Source of the DNA: Candidatus Poribacteria bacterium
Lineage (GTDB): Bacteria > Poribacteria > WGA-4E > WGA-3G
Length of the DNA stretch: 64,000 nucleotides
Direction of reading: 5' to 3'
Assembly: GCA_022821965.1 (NCBI GenBank)
Contig: JAJECN010000040.1
Span: 124,001 to 188,000 of the forward strand
Both the position numbers and the translations under genes were made by a program. How positions within the stretch are numbered: the stretch's first letter is position 1; each line of letters starts with the position of its first letter. Below the pieces are notes generated by a model. The model worked only from the letters and a program-made list of their open reading frames with translations. It was not told the DNA's origin and ran no database searches. Shown here in pieces: positions 1 to 9,523 of this stretch.

Positions 1-666
1 CATTACAACCCGAGGGAATATCTTAAGTCAGGCTATGCAGGGGCGAGTATCAACTACCGCTTGAGCCAGCACGCCATTTTTCCGGCCCAGATTGAGGATG
101 TGAAAGCCGCTGTGCGGTGGCTGCGCGCGAACGCGGAAACCTATCGTCTCGATTCAGACCGCTTTGCGGCGTGGGGTTCGTCCGCCGGTGGACACTCGGT
201 TGCTATGCTCGGTACAACAGGCGACGTGAACGAATTTGAGGTGGGAGAAAACTTAGAAGTATCCAGTCGAGTCCAAGCTGTCGTCAATTACTACGGTCCC
301 ACAGACTTCTTGCAGATGGATGCACACCGCCTTCCTGACGGGTTGGTGCACGATGCACCTGACTCTCCAGAGTCGAAATTGGTCGGAGGCCCAATTCAAG
401 AACATAAGGATCGCGTGGCGAAAGCGAATCCAGTCACCTACGTTTCTGAAGATGACTCGCCTTTTCTGATTATTCACGGAGATCAAGACAAGCTTGTTCC
501 GTATCAACAGAGCGTGTTGTTGAAGGACGCGTTAGAGAAAGCGGGTGTGCCGGTTACGTTCTATAAGGTAGAAGGAGGCGGTCACGGCTGGTTTAGAGAT
601 CCAAAGGTACCAGAATTGACAAAAGCGTTCCTTGAAAAGCATCTAAAATCGACGAAACCTCAGTAG
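1..666 (+). CDS. alpha/beta hydrolase (BD-FAE/esterase-like), 5' truncated by window edge
   Basis: The reading frame is open from base 1, so the true start lies outside the window; the first TTG at 61 is not the start. The visible part is the C-terminal two thirds of an alpha/beta hydrolase of the esterase/lipase (BD-FAE-like) group. The oxyanion/strand region INYRLS leads into the nucleophile elbow GSSAGG; the acid is the Asp in HGDQD and the base is the His in GGGHGW, so the catalytic triad is complete. Family members hydrolyse ester bonds of acylated sugars or small esters; the substrate cannot be told here. It ends with TAG at 664-666 and is convergent with the methyltransferase at 811. 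Because the N-terminus is missing, a signal peptide cannot be judged. Confidence 0.85.
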   Translation, partial: HYNPREYLKSGYAGASINYRLSQHAIFPAQIEDVKAAVRWLRANAETYRLDSDRFAAWGSSAGGHSVAMLGTTGDVNEFEVGENLEVSSRVQAVVNYYGPTDFLQMDAHRLPDGLVHDAPDSPESKLVGGPIQEHKDRVAKANPVTYVSEDDSPFLIIHGDQDKLVPYQQSVLLKDALEKAGVPVTFYKVEGGGHGWFRDPKVPELTKAFLEKHLKSTKPQ

Positions 667-810
667 ACGCGCTTCTCAACCGCTTCTACACGACTACTTC
701 AGTGTGACTTGAGGATCGTCCTCATACGCTGAATCTATTTGAACCAAACGCTGTAAAACGAGGCAGAACAATCCGAACAGTGCCTTTAATCGTTCTGTTT
801 CTTTGATAAA

Positions 811-1491
811 CTAACGTTTCACTGCGACAGAAACGCCATCGCGGAGCGGAATAATCGTCGTGAATACATCAGGCGAACTATAGAGGAGGCGTGTCAACTC
901 TCTAACACCGATCGTGGCGGCATGGAACCACTGCTCCCGCTCATCGAGTCCTTCTGGAGGGCCACCGGGTTCTTGTGTGACGACGCGTCCACCCCATATC
1001 ATGTTATCTGTAATAAACAACCCACCGCTCCTGAGTCGTGGAATCGCTTTCTGAAACGCTTCAGGATATCCGTCTTTGTCGATGTCATTGTAAATGATGT
1101 CAAACTCACCTTCGGTTTCGTCGATGATTTCAAGCGCATTACCGACTCTATAATCGATGCGATCTGCAATACCACCGCGCGCAAGATAGCCTGCTGCGCG
1201 ATCGGCGTTCTCCTGCGAACCGTCGGTGCAGATGATAGAGGCTTCCGGTTTTTGCAATGCCTTTGCCATCCAATACGCCGAATAGCCGAAGCCTGATCCC
1301 ATCTCAAAAATCCGTGTGGGATTGGTCAGCAGCACCAATTGATGTAAGACCCGCCCGACAAGTGGTCCCACGATTGGGAAACGATTTGCGCGTGCGTGTG
1401 CCTCCATCTCTGTGAGTACTTCATCGCGTTCAGGAATAATGTCAAGTAAGTAATCGTCAATCGACGGGTGAAGAATATCCAAACGTTGCAT
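811..1491 (-). CDS. class I SAM-dependent O-methyltransferase (Methyltransf_3-like)
   Basis: Predicted 226-residue cytosolic O-methyltransferase. The SAM-binding motif EMGSGFGYSAYWMAKAL is followed by an acidic strand (ICTDGS) and the metal-site region YNDIDKDGY...ITDNMIWGG, the order seen in the catechol/caffeoyl-CoA O-methyltransferase group. An upstream in-frame TTG at 1536 would add 15 residues, but ATG at 1491 is preceded by an AAGG-containing purine stretch and starts the conserved QRLDILHPSIDDYL helix, so I use it. It is the downstream gene of a minus-strand pair with the Gfo/Idh/MocA gene (gap about 150 bp). The physiological acceptor is unknown. Confidence 0.85.
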   Translation of the reverse strand: MQRLDILHPSIDDYLLDIIPERDEVLTEMEAHARANRFPIVGPLVGRVLHQLVLLTNPTRIFEMGSGFGYSAYWMAKALQKPEASIICTDGSQENADRAAGYLARGGIADRIDYRVGNALEIIDETEGEFDIIYNDIDKDGYPEAFQKAIPRLRSGGLFITDNMIWGGRVVTQEPGGPPEGLDEREQWFHAATIGVRELTRLLYSSPDVFTTIIPLRDGVSVAVKR

Positions 1492-1643
1492 TTTTTTAAC
1501 CTTGGGCCTTTCTGAGCCGTTTTTTTCCGTTGTCAAAAAACGGATTTCTGGTTACAGTAAACATCTCTTTGAACCCAACACAGGAGTCGTACTTGGAAAA
1601 GCAGCCGTTTCAAACAACAGACGAAACGCTCAGGATTCCATCG

Positions 1644-2765
1644 TTAAGAATCTCTTTTCCACCGTTCAAGCGGGTGTTCGCGTGGCGTGAGTGGCATAGG
1701 TACACGAGCCTTCTGACGATGCGATTCCCACGTGGCATGGATCATTTCAAGGCAATCTCGACCGTCTCTGCCGCTTGCAAACGGATCTCGGTCTTCCTCA
1801 ATCGCTTCAATAAGATCGCGTAGCATGAGGCGTTGCAAAAGCAATCGTATTGATGCTTTATCCCGTGGATTTCCCTGTTCGTCAAGGTCCTCGGAGGCAA
1901 GATGCACCGGTTCCCACGCTTCTGCAGGGGTCTGATGTTGTCCTCTGTGAATAAACATCGTTGTGCCGACACTTTCTCGAATCGCAATTCGTCCTTCGGT
2001 CCCGATAATATCAATACCGTAGGCGTCATCGTTGGTCTGCGGTTGCGCGAGGAACTGTACGTCGGCATGGATGCCGTTCTTGAAGCGGAAAGAGGCGTGT
2101 CCGCGTTCACCCAATACAAGCCCCGCATCTCGGTCATGCGGGTGAACTTCTTGGGTATGTTTGATGTCATCTACGGTTGACTCACGTCCGTCCATCTGCA
2201 CGAGGTGTGCGTGGGTCCATTCGACATCGCCGCCGAAGAGGCGCAACCAATCGTAGAGATGTGTACCCATTTCCATCAATGAGTTGCCGACCTTGCGTCC
2301 GCCTTTGTCGGTTGCCTTCATCAGCACGACATCGCCGATTTCGCCTTTCTCAATCAGTGATAGGACGTGACGATTGTATGGGCTGGCGCGTTTGATGTGA
2401 TTAATGGCAAACTTGACGTGATGCTGATCGCAGGTTTCAACCATCTCGTCGGCTTCAATAAGGTTTAGAGCAGTCGGCTTTTCACAGAAGACGTGGATGC
2501 CACGCCGTGCCGCCGCAATTGTTGGGGGATAGTGCATTGGTGCCTGCGTTGGGACGATGACAAGATCAGGTTCTTGTTCATCAAGCATCTTTTCGTAGTC
2601 GTCATAGATTGCTTTAACACCGAACCGTTCGCTCCATGCCTTTGCCCGTTCCGGGTTGATTTCTGCTCCAGCGATGAGTTCGCAGTTCGTCTCTAACTCC
2701 ACCGCTTGGGCATGAGAGCCACCCATGCCACCCAAGCCGATAATCGCGATCCGATAGTTGTTCAT
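1644..2765 (-). CDS. Gfo/Idh/MocA family oxidoreductase
   Basis: Predicted 373-residue NAD(P)-dependent oxidoreductase. The N-terminal Rossmann fold carries GLGGMGGSH at about residues 10-18, and the family's EKP motif is at 95-97 (FCEKPTA). The C-terminal alpha/beta domain contains KGGRKVGNSLMEMGTHLYDWLR, with the usual catalytic His-Asp region. Members act on sugars, inositols and related polyols; substrate is not predictable here. The ATG at 2765 is directly followed by the nucleotide-binding strand, which fixes the start. It is transcribed divergently from the large fusion gene at 3007, leaving a 241-bp shared upstream region in which I see no clear operator. Confidence 0.92.
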   Translation of the reverse strand: MNNYRIAIIGLGGMGGSHAQAVELETNCELIAGAEINPERAKAWSERFGVKAIYDDYEKMLDEQEPDLVIVPTQAPMHYPPTIAAARRGIHVFCEKPTALNLIEADEMVETCDQHHVKFAINHIKRASPYNRHVLSLIEKGEIGDVVLMKATDKGGRKVGNSLMEMGTHLYDWLRLFGGDVEWTHAHLVQMDGRESTVDDIKHTQEVHPHDRDAGLVLGERGHASFRFKNGIHADVQFLAQPQTNDDAYGIDIIGTEGRIAIRESVGTTMFIHRGQHQTPAEAWEPVHLASEDLDEQGNPRDKASIRLLLQRLMLRDLIEAIEEDRDPFASGRDGRDCLEMIHATWESHRQKARVPMPLTPREHPLERWKRDS

Positions 2766-3006
2766 GCCTGTCTCCGAAGTTTACCAAGAAGAGTGTGCTG
2801 GTTTATACCTATCATAGCAACTTCAGCGTTGGAGTGCAACAAAAAAGTTGAAGAAAATGCCGTAGATATAGTTGAATAAAAGAAGGAGAGGCGAATTTAG
2901 AAAAAGATAATTGGGACGAAAGAAAGGAAGAATGGAAGGGTAGGTAACTCCGCGCTTCTACTCTTTGCCTTCCAACCACTGATCTGATGAATAAGGAATA
3001 AGACAG

Positions 3007-6000
3007 ATGACAAAAGAACGAATTCGGATTTTAGTTGATACTTCACGTGATGCTGGGTGGTCAGACGGATTGATACGAATCGAGCCGGACAATATTTATG
3101 AAACCACCAACAACCGGGATTATCTCAGTGAAGCAGTGCTAAAGAATTACGATGTCCTGACGATTTGTAGCAACACCGCGCTAAAATACACCGATACAGA
3201 ACACCAAATGATTCGCGAATTTGTCAAAAATGGCGGTGGACTTCTTTTAGGTGCCAGCACGATCCTATTCGAGCGAGATGTCCGTGAACCGATCTCAGAA
3301 TTGGGGATTAATCTCGTCGCATCTCTTTTCGGCACGCAGTTTCTTCCGTTACCTGAAGGACAAGGCGAGACGGATACTGACGCGAATCCTATGCGTGGCT
3401 ATACAAAGAAAAATCTGCGATTCACTGACCACGAAGTTGTCGATGGACTGGAAATTGATGACCTCGGTCTCACGTCCTGCGGTATCCTCGATATCCCCGT
3501 GGATGGTAACGTTTTCCTTGAACACAGCGAGACGAAAGGACCTATTGGAGCATGTCTCCATTTCGGATCAGGACGCGTCCTGTTAATCAACACGCAGCTT
3601 TTTCAAAATGAGAATCACCCTGTATCTGGGCGATTCATAGATTGGTTGGGAATCAACCGTGTTTCTTCAACAACAAGGACGGAGACAATCCCTGATGAAA
3701 TTCCAATTGATGAACAGGTCAGAGAAGACAGAAAAATCAAGATTTTCTATACGCGGTTCGTCGAGGATCGTGTGGACACCTGTATGGCGTTTGCTAAAAA
3801 ACTGACGGAGGAGATGTTCTCGAAATTCCCTGAAGATGAGAAGATTGAGTGGAAAATCGATCTGATTCCGTCGTGTGTTCATAAATACGGCGGCGATTGG
3901 GAGGATTCGGTCATGACAATCGGGGCATGTGTCAGTCCTCCAAGACTCGCCTATTCGCTCGGTGTTGAGGCGAGTGGATTGATCGCCGACAAAACGCCGT
4001 TTGGAAAGGCGACGGATGTTCTTTTTGATGGATTCCAGTTTTTCTTTGGTATCTGGGCAATGAAATTACTCGGATTTGAACGAGACGCAGCGGAGATGGT
4101 CACTGAAGCCAAGCGGCAATTTCATGAAAATGCCGACGAAAAGTTGGTTGACATCGCTAAAGTTTACGAGCAACAATTTCGCAAGCCGATCTGGATACTG
4201 AAGGTGCTCCTCGATAAATATGGTGACGACCTGTTTGTCCGGCTCACTGAGGTATTCTCCAAAAAGCAAATTGACACAGAACAGAATATGCCGCGCACAA
4301 CCTTTTCACAGATAGACTCACTAATTTATTACCTCAGCCGAGCCGTAGGTGAGGACCTGTTTCCATGGTTTGAAGAGATTGGAACGACCGTCCATCCACT
4401 CCCATTATTGCCGAATGATAGCGACGAATTTGTAGCAGCGGTCGGTGGATACCTCAACGGGATGATTCGTGACACAACTATAGATACAAGCGACAGAATC
4501 GATGGGATCGATAGCCTTCTCGAAATTGCTGACGAATCTGAGCATCAAATTTCGGCATTGGTTGCTAAATTGGACACGGCGGACAGATACGAACGCCTGA
4601 TTGCAGCGGCAAAACTAATCAATAGCTGCGATGACCGAGCGGTGAAAGTGCTGGAAGCGTTGACAGTCGAAACGGAGGATAATGGACTTGTGGCAATGGC
4701 GGTACTGATGTTGGTTCGTAACGGTGGAGGCGGCGAAGTCGTAGATCGGCTCGTGGAGATTGCGCCGTACCAAGATTACAGATACCAACTTGAAACTGTA
4801 TATTTACTTGCCAAGATTGGGCACCCAGCAGCCGAAGCGTTCTCATACAAAGGGCTCACAGACAAAAACGGCGCGCCTCTCCTAACGATGGAGGTCAAAC
4901 GCAATGCGGAATTATATCACTATCCGATCATCGGCGGCAATCGCGTTGCCATTTGCAATGTAATGCTCCATACACACCATTTCCCTCACAACACGCATGC
5001 TCCGGGTATTTATGTGAGTTGGGTGCATACCAAGCCAGAGTATCGTCGAAAGGGATTCGCGCGGTGGGTGTTTGGTGTCTCAATGTCGCATGAACTGGTC
5101 CGCCAGTACTCTTGTATCTCTCTTCATACTGGCACAGACAACAACGCCCATGGAATGTACAGGAGTTTTGGGTTCGTTGATGGGTTATCAGGCGGAAGTT
5201 TCATCAAAACGTTACGGCATGAACAGTCAAAAATAATCGAAGGCTTGGTCATTCGTTCTTATAAATCTGGGGATGAAGCCGCGATGGCAAGGGTACTCAC
5301 GGCATTTTATGCGGACCGGATGGACCGCAGACCGAGACGTGCTGAAAGGCGAAGAACAACCGAAACGCGGTTGATTTATCTCGCAGAGAAAGATGGTGAG
5401 TTACTGGGGTATGTGCAAGCGCAATGCTTTGAGAAGGAAAAGAATGTCTCAATCACTGAATTCTGTCTTGAATCCCAACCCTCTGAAGGTACCACACATC
5501 CAGAAGGTTTCCTTGGAGAGGTCGGTGCTGCACTGCTCTGCGCGTTGCACAACGAACTGGTAAAACGTAAATATAAAAAAATAACCTGGCGACCGGAAGG
5601 AGAGGCGGAAAAGAATTATGTCAGAACGCTGTTCCACAATTTTGGATACACGTCGACAGATGCTGATTGGGTATGGATGTTCAAAATCATCAATCTGCCG
5701 ATGCTGCTTGGCGAACTCTCTTCACTGCTTTCCAAACGACTGAACGAGAGCGATGCTTACAAAGACTGGCAAGGGACAATCAACATCAAAGGTTCGGAGC
5801 ATCAGGCAAGTCTTACCATCAGAGATGGCGAAATTCGCGTGTCGGAGGAAGTTGCCGAAGGGACTGGCATCTGTCTTTCTACAGATGATGACACAATCAC
5901 CCGATTCATTTTGGGGGTTGTCTCACCCTACGCAGCATATCTACAGAATCAATTACACATTGCGCCGACAGTCAACAGTTCAGTAATAGGTCTGTTGGAA

Positions 6001-6021
6001 ACGCTTTTCCCAAAGCGTTAG
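3007..6021 (+). CDS. multidomain fusion: GATase-like / M60-like / helical / GNAT-GNAT-SCP2 (Eis-like)
   Basis: A 1004-residue protein without signal peptide. Residues about 8-215 look like a class I amidotransferase/ThuA-type flavodoxin-like fold (strand ILVDT, then FVKNGGGLLLGAST). Residues about 245-470 resemble the body of M60-type peptidases (FSQIDSLIYYLSRAVGEDLF) but I find no HExxH, so any zinc site is lost; this call is tentative. Residues 495-615 are helical and HEAT-like. Residues about 625-735 form a GNAT acetyltransferase domain with acetyl-CoA motif PEYRRKGFARWVFG; 745-895 is a second, degenerate GNAT; 898-1004 looks like an SCP2/sterol-carrier domain. GNAT-GNAT-SCP2 is the architecture of Eis aminoglycoside acetyltransferases. 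Its stop overlaps the convergent stop of the next gene by 4 bp. The acceptor substrate is unknown. Confidence 0.7.
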   Translation: MTKERIRILVDTSRDAGWSDGLIRIEPDNIYETTNNRDYLSEAVLKNYDVLTICSNTALKYTDTEHQMIREFVKNGGGLLLGASTILFERDVREPISELGINLVASLFGTQFLPLPEGQGETDTDANPMRGYTKKNLRFTDHEVVDGLEIDDLGLTSCGILDIPVDGNVFLEHSETKGPIGACLHFGSGRVLLINTQLFQNENHPVSGRFIDWLGINRVSSTTRTETIPDEIPIDEQVREDRKIKIFYTRFVEDRVDTCMAFAKKLTEEMFSKFPEDEKIEWKIDLIPSCVHKYGGDWEDSVMTIGACVSPPRLAYSLGVEASGLIADKTPFGKATDVLFDGFQFFFGIWAMKLLGFERDAAEMVTEAKRQFHENADEKLVDIAKVYEQQFRKPIWILKVLLDKYGDDLFVRLTEVFSKKQIDTEQNMPRTTFSQIDSLIYYLSRAVGEDLFPWFEEIGTTVHPLPLLPNDSDEFVAAVGGYLNGMIRDTTIDTSDRIDGIDSLLEIADESEHQISALVAKLDTADRYERLIAAAKLINSCDDRAVKVLEALTVETEDNGLVAMAVLMLVRNGGGGEVVDRLVEIAPYQDYRYQLETVYLLAKIGHPAAEAFSYKGLTDKNGAPLLTMEVKRNAELYHYPIIGGNRVAICNVMLHTHHFPHNTHAPGIYVSWVHTKPEYRRKGFARWVFGVSMSHELVRQYSCISLHTGTDNNAHGMYRSFGFVDGLSGGSFIKTLRHEQSKIIEGLVIRSYKSGDEAAMARVLTAFYADRMDRRPRRAERRRTTETRLIYLAEKDGELLGYVQAQCFEKEKNVSITEFCLESQPSEGTTHPEGFLGEVGAALLCALHNELVKRKYKKITWRPEGEAEKNYVRTLFHNFGYTSTDADWVWMFKIINLPMLLGELSSLLSKRLNESDAYKDWQGTINIKGSEHQASLTIRDGEIRVSEEVAEGTGICLSTDDDTITRFILGVVSPYAAYLQNQLHIAPTVNSSVIGLLETLFPKR

Positions 6022-9000
6022 AAACCCATCATTGCTCGAACGAACGTTGTATTACTCCTCTTATGCTGAAACAGATTCGTGGTTCTACGGTGCCCTGCGA
6101 GGATGACGATATAGAAGCCGAGCCACTCGCCTCTTTTGATGGCTTGGATTTCAAAAATACGAGTTCGCATGTCAGAAAGGTACAGGTTTGGAACGCTAAC
6201 GTCAGCAGGGAAAGTTTGTAGGTAGTTCTTGAAGTTTTTATCCCGGTTGGAAAACTTTCGATATTGGAATCCTCCAAGGACCCCTAATCTCGGTGTGAAC
6301 TGATAATCAAGACGGACCCCAAGAATGTCCTCTCGGCTTCGACGGTTAAATCGCAAATATTCAACCGGTTGATCGTCGGTGGGGAGAAATAGGTCTGGGT
6401 TGAGTGTTTTGGGAATTTCTTCGGCACTTCGGTCAAAAGCGCGGTCCCAGACGTACTTAACCATCGGTGTTAGCGTTAAATCTGCAGCAATTTTGTTGAG
6501 AAGCGGGAGATCCCCAAGCGGAATCTCGTATTTCGCTTTCAGAATAGTGAGTTGATTATGGATATTCCGTTCAGGGTAACGGCGTTTTTTCCAATTCGTA
6601 TGGTCATAGATTAAACCGGTGTCATTCGGGTCAAGTGCGTTAAGTCCATGATCAGGATAGAATGCACCAAGCCGGACCTGATTAATTGGCACCATAAAGT
6701 CAACACGTTCATCCGGTTCAAAGTTCTTTGATATCGGGTCGTATTCAATATCCGTGAAAAGTGCCTTTTCTTTATCCTGTTCAAACTGTTTTTGCATGAG
6801 CACCAAGAGTTTGGCTTCAAGTGTCAAGTTTGGCACTGCGGTATAGAGGCATTGAAGCGTTGTTGTATTTACTCGTGCGTTGTAGAAATCGAGTTCGTCA
6901 TTAATGTGAATCGGTTCCAATTCTCCAACAGGCAAAACAATTGTGTAATCTGGAATATCGTCCTGCACTCGGACAAATTGGTTTTGGAAGTGGACGCTGC
7001 CAAAATCCGGGATGTCGCGTTTATAAGTGACATGTAGATATTTAGTGTTATTTTTTCGTCGGCTTGAAATTTCGCTTTCGTTTAACCAACCGACTTGGAC
7101 AGAAAGATTATCAAACACATTGTATTTCGCTTTGAGGTGATAACCCTGACGGTCTATACCGTATTCATATTCTGGTTCAAAGTCATCCTCAATGGGATCA
7201 ACGATCCCGTTATTATTCAGATCGATAATATGAGTAAATACAGGTGGGTCAGCATCAAAAATAAGAAAATCTTCTTGAAAGTCTAATACGCCATTCTGGT
7301 TTCGGTCATCGGCACGTGGAATTACGCCATCAAAGTCACCGTCATCGGGCCAATCATCGCCATCATCGTCATCCTCAATCAGCGTATAATTGGATGCGTC
7401 CCATGGAATTTGTTCAATTTGTTCTTCCAAAGGCCTATCTGGTCTGCCTCGTTCAAGCATGTAAATCTGACCTCGATTCGGATGCGCTCCAAAATTCAGG
7501 TAGTTGGTTGTGTAACCTGGATCAATATGATACAAGACACCTTCCAAGTGGAGTTTGCTAAAGCGAGACTTGAGTTGGACGAACCAAGCGGTTTCTCTAC
7601 GGAGTTTTCCGTTGCCATCTTCATCTGTTCCGTCACCCCCTAAAAAAGCCTCAAAACGTTCACCTTCGGTTTCCGAATATGTGGGAATGCCGTTTGCATC
7701 TACTGGGAGTCGGCTGTTGAAATCAATAGTGACACCCGTTTCTTCCTCACCATCTGGACCTTGAATAGTTGTCCTGGTTCGACTAAAGCCTATCTTATCC
7801 TTGGGGATAGTCGGGTACTGTTTGTATTTACCATTAATAGAGTAATGTGTCCTGATGGAAACATTACCGATAGTCCCTTCGAGATCAATTCCGTAGAGTG
7901 CCGCAGCACGCGCGGCACCGTAGCGGTATCGGACCTTCCGAGGCCTCCCTTCACCTTTCCATTGCGTTGGGTTGTCTACAAATTTTTCCCTGTTTTTGAT
8001 GTAATCCGGAGATTGACCGTAATTCCCCGGAGCCGCAATTATGTCCCGATACGGTATCTGAATGCGACCATCTTCAGTTTTAATCCACTCTTGTAGGTCG
8101 GGGTTTTCTTCTGCTCTATTTGCTTCACTAAAGCCGATAAAGGCTATGTTGTAATCACCTGCAACGACCATGTCAAGGACAACCGATTTGACTGTTCTCG
8201 GATCAATGTTAACCTTCTCATCCGTCAGCATAAGATCGTATTTCATTTTATTGAAACCGCTGACAATTTTCCACTTCCCATCAACGGAATCTCGAATTTC
8301 GGAAGGACCTCCGGCGTGATCAATTGGAACAAGTTCGTTAGCGAAGATATTAAATCGGTGCGTTATTTCTGGTAGTGGGTCGGGTTCAATGCCTTCCGCT
8401 ATAGCTGCCGGGGGTAATTCTTCAAGTGCTTGTGTAACGATTGTAATCTTCATGCTTTTGAAAGCTGCACCGACTCCCTCTTGGATATTATCGCTATGTA
8501 AATCAGGGTCGTAAGCATAAAAATCGGTGAATGCCCTCGTGTGATTATCTTCAGGCGAGTCATCACGGAAAACAATGGAGATTATTTCAGGCGGTGTATT
8601 GGCGACGGTCCCCATGAATGAATTTATGCGGCGTTCTGGATGTTCTTTATACAAATTTACATAAGTAAATCCGACGCGGAAAAACTCACCTAAAAGTCCC
8701 TGTCCTCGAAAGCCAACGAGTCGTGCGTTTTCAATGTTCCTGACACCTGACACTGCGTTCAATCCGTTTCGCCGCCCGAGATTCAGTCCGAGTCTCTCCC
8801 CTTGTCCTGGGGCATCTGTTATTTTGATAGGGTTAGAAATACGTGAGTGGATGAGGCTAAAAAGATGGTGCTCCTGCGCGAAAGAGATATCCCACCGAAG
8901 CCCATCAAACTCAGTTTTGTATATAATATATCTGTTTGGAAACAGGGAAGCAGGTTTGATCCGTAGATGATCGCCAATAATAAACTCAGTATGTCTACCG

Positions 9001-9350
9001 AGAAAGGTTTCTTCAGCTATGATCGTCCGGTCGAGTTGCGCTGTGAAGCGAAGACTATCAAGTTGACCACCCCACCCGACAATTAATTTACCGTTCGGAT
9101 CAAATGTTTTCTGATCGGTGTATGTATTGAGTTCACTGCCTTCTACGATTTCTTTACCGTAAAGGTCATAGAAGAATTGCGGTTCTTCTTCCAATTGGTA
9201 TCTGCTTGAAAACTTAGCTTCGCTCTCAATGGTAGGCAAGAACGGCACATACGGTCCGAGACTGTCGGCACCACAACCATAGAACACAGATACACTCAGG
9301 ACGCAAGTCACTACAAGCATGAAGTTAATCGCTCGTTTTAACGTGTTCAT
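6018..9350 (-). CDS. large secreted/outer-membrane beta-barrel-like lipoprotein with Asp/Asn-rich EF-hand-like insert
   Basis: A 1110-residue exported protein. The N-terminus has a positively charged start, a hydrophobic core and a lipobox-like VFYGC at Cys26, so it is probably lipidated or cleaved there. The C-terminal half is rich in alternating aromatic/charged strands typical of Gram-negative outer-membrane barrels and ends in a short aromatic strand (FVRAMMGF). Residues about 659-725 carry DxNxNGxxD-type loops (DRNQNGVLD, DLNNNGIVD) that resemble EF-hand/dockerin calcium loops. The gene at 33920 is a shorter paralogue with the same loops and flanking strands. A strong AAGGAGG lies 10 nt before ATG 9350. 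Role is unknown; a surface or barrel protein is inferred. Confidence 0.65.
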   Translation of the reverse strand: MNTLKRAINFMLVVTCVLSVSVFYGCGADSLGPYVPFLPTIESEAKFSSRYQLEEEPQFFYDLYGKEIVEGSELNTYTDQKTFDPNGKLIVGWGGQLDSLRFTAQLDRTIIAEETFLGRHTEFIIGDHLRIKPASLFPNRYIIYKTEFDGLRWDISFAQEHHLFSLIHSRISNPIKITDAPGQGERLGLNLGRRNGLNAVSGVRNIENARLVGFRGQGLLGEFFRVGFTYVNLYKEHPERRINSFMGTVANTPPEIISIVFRDDSPEDNHTRAFTDFYAYDPDLHSDNIQEGVGAAFKSMKITIVTQALEELPPAAIAEGIEPDPLPEITHRFNIFANELVPIDHAGGPSEIRDSVDGKWKIVSGFNKMKYDLMLTDEKVNIDPRTVKSVVLDMVVAGDYNIAFIGFSEANRAEENPDLQEWIKTEDGRIQIPYRDIIAAPGNYGQSPDYIKNREKFVDNPTQWKGEGRPRKVRYRYGAARAAALYGIDLEGTIGNVSIRTHYSINGKYKQYPTIPKDKIGFSRTRTTIQGPDGEEETGVTIDFNSRLPVDANGIPTYSETEGERFEAFLGGDGTDEDGNGKLRRETAWFVQLKSRFSKLHLEGVLYHIDPGYTTNYLNFGAHPNRGQIYMLERGRPDRPLEEQIEQIPWDASNYTLIEDDDDGDDWPDDGDFDGVIPRADDRNQNGVLDFQEDFLIFDADPPVFTHIIDLNNNGIVDPIEDDFEPEYEYGIDRQGYHLKAKYNVFDNLSVQVGWLNESEISSRRKNNTKYLHVTYKRDIPDFGSVHFQNQFVRVQDDIPDYTIVLPVGELEPIHINDELDFYNARVNTTTLQCLYTAVPNLTLEAKLLVLMQKQFEQDKEKALFTDIEYDPISKNFEPDERVDFMVPINQVRLGAFYPDHGLNALDPNDTGLIYDHTNWKKRRYPERNIHNQLTILKAKYEIPLGDLPLLNKIAADLTLTPMVKYVWDRAFDRSAEEIPKTLNPDLFLPTDDQPVEYLRFNRRSREDILGVRLDYQFTPRLGVLGGFQYRKFSNRDKNFKNYLQTFPADVSVPNLYLSDMRTRIFEIQAIKRGEWLGFYIVILAGHRRTTNLFQHKRSNTTFVRAMMGF

Positions 9351-9523
9351 CGGTTGTGTTCCTCCTTACGGACGAATTAACTGAAGATGTTCAAGTTTAT
9401 GCCTCCATCAAACCATCTCATTTCCGAATAAGCATTTTGCGAAGTGACAGATCAGGTCCGTAGTGAAAGGTTTATCATTTTTTCTATCCTTATCTCATAC
9501 GAAAAAGGTGATACCGCCTTCAT

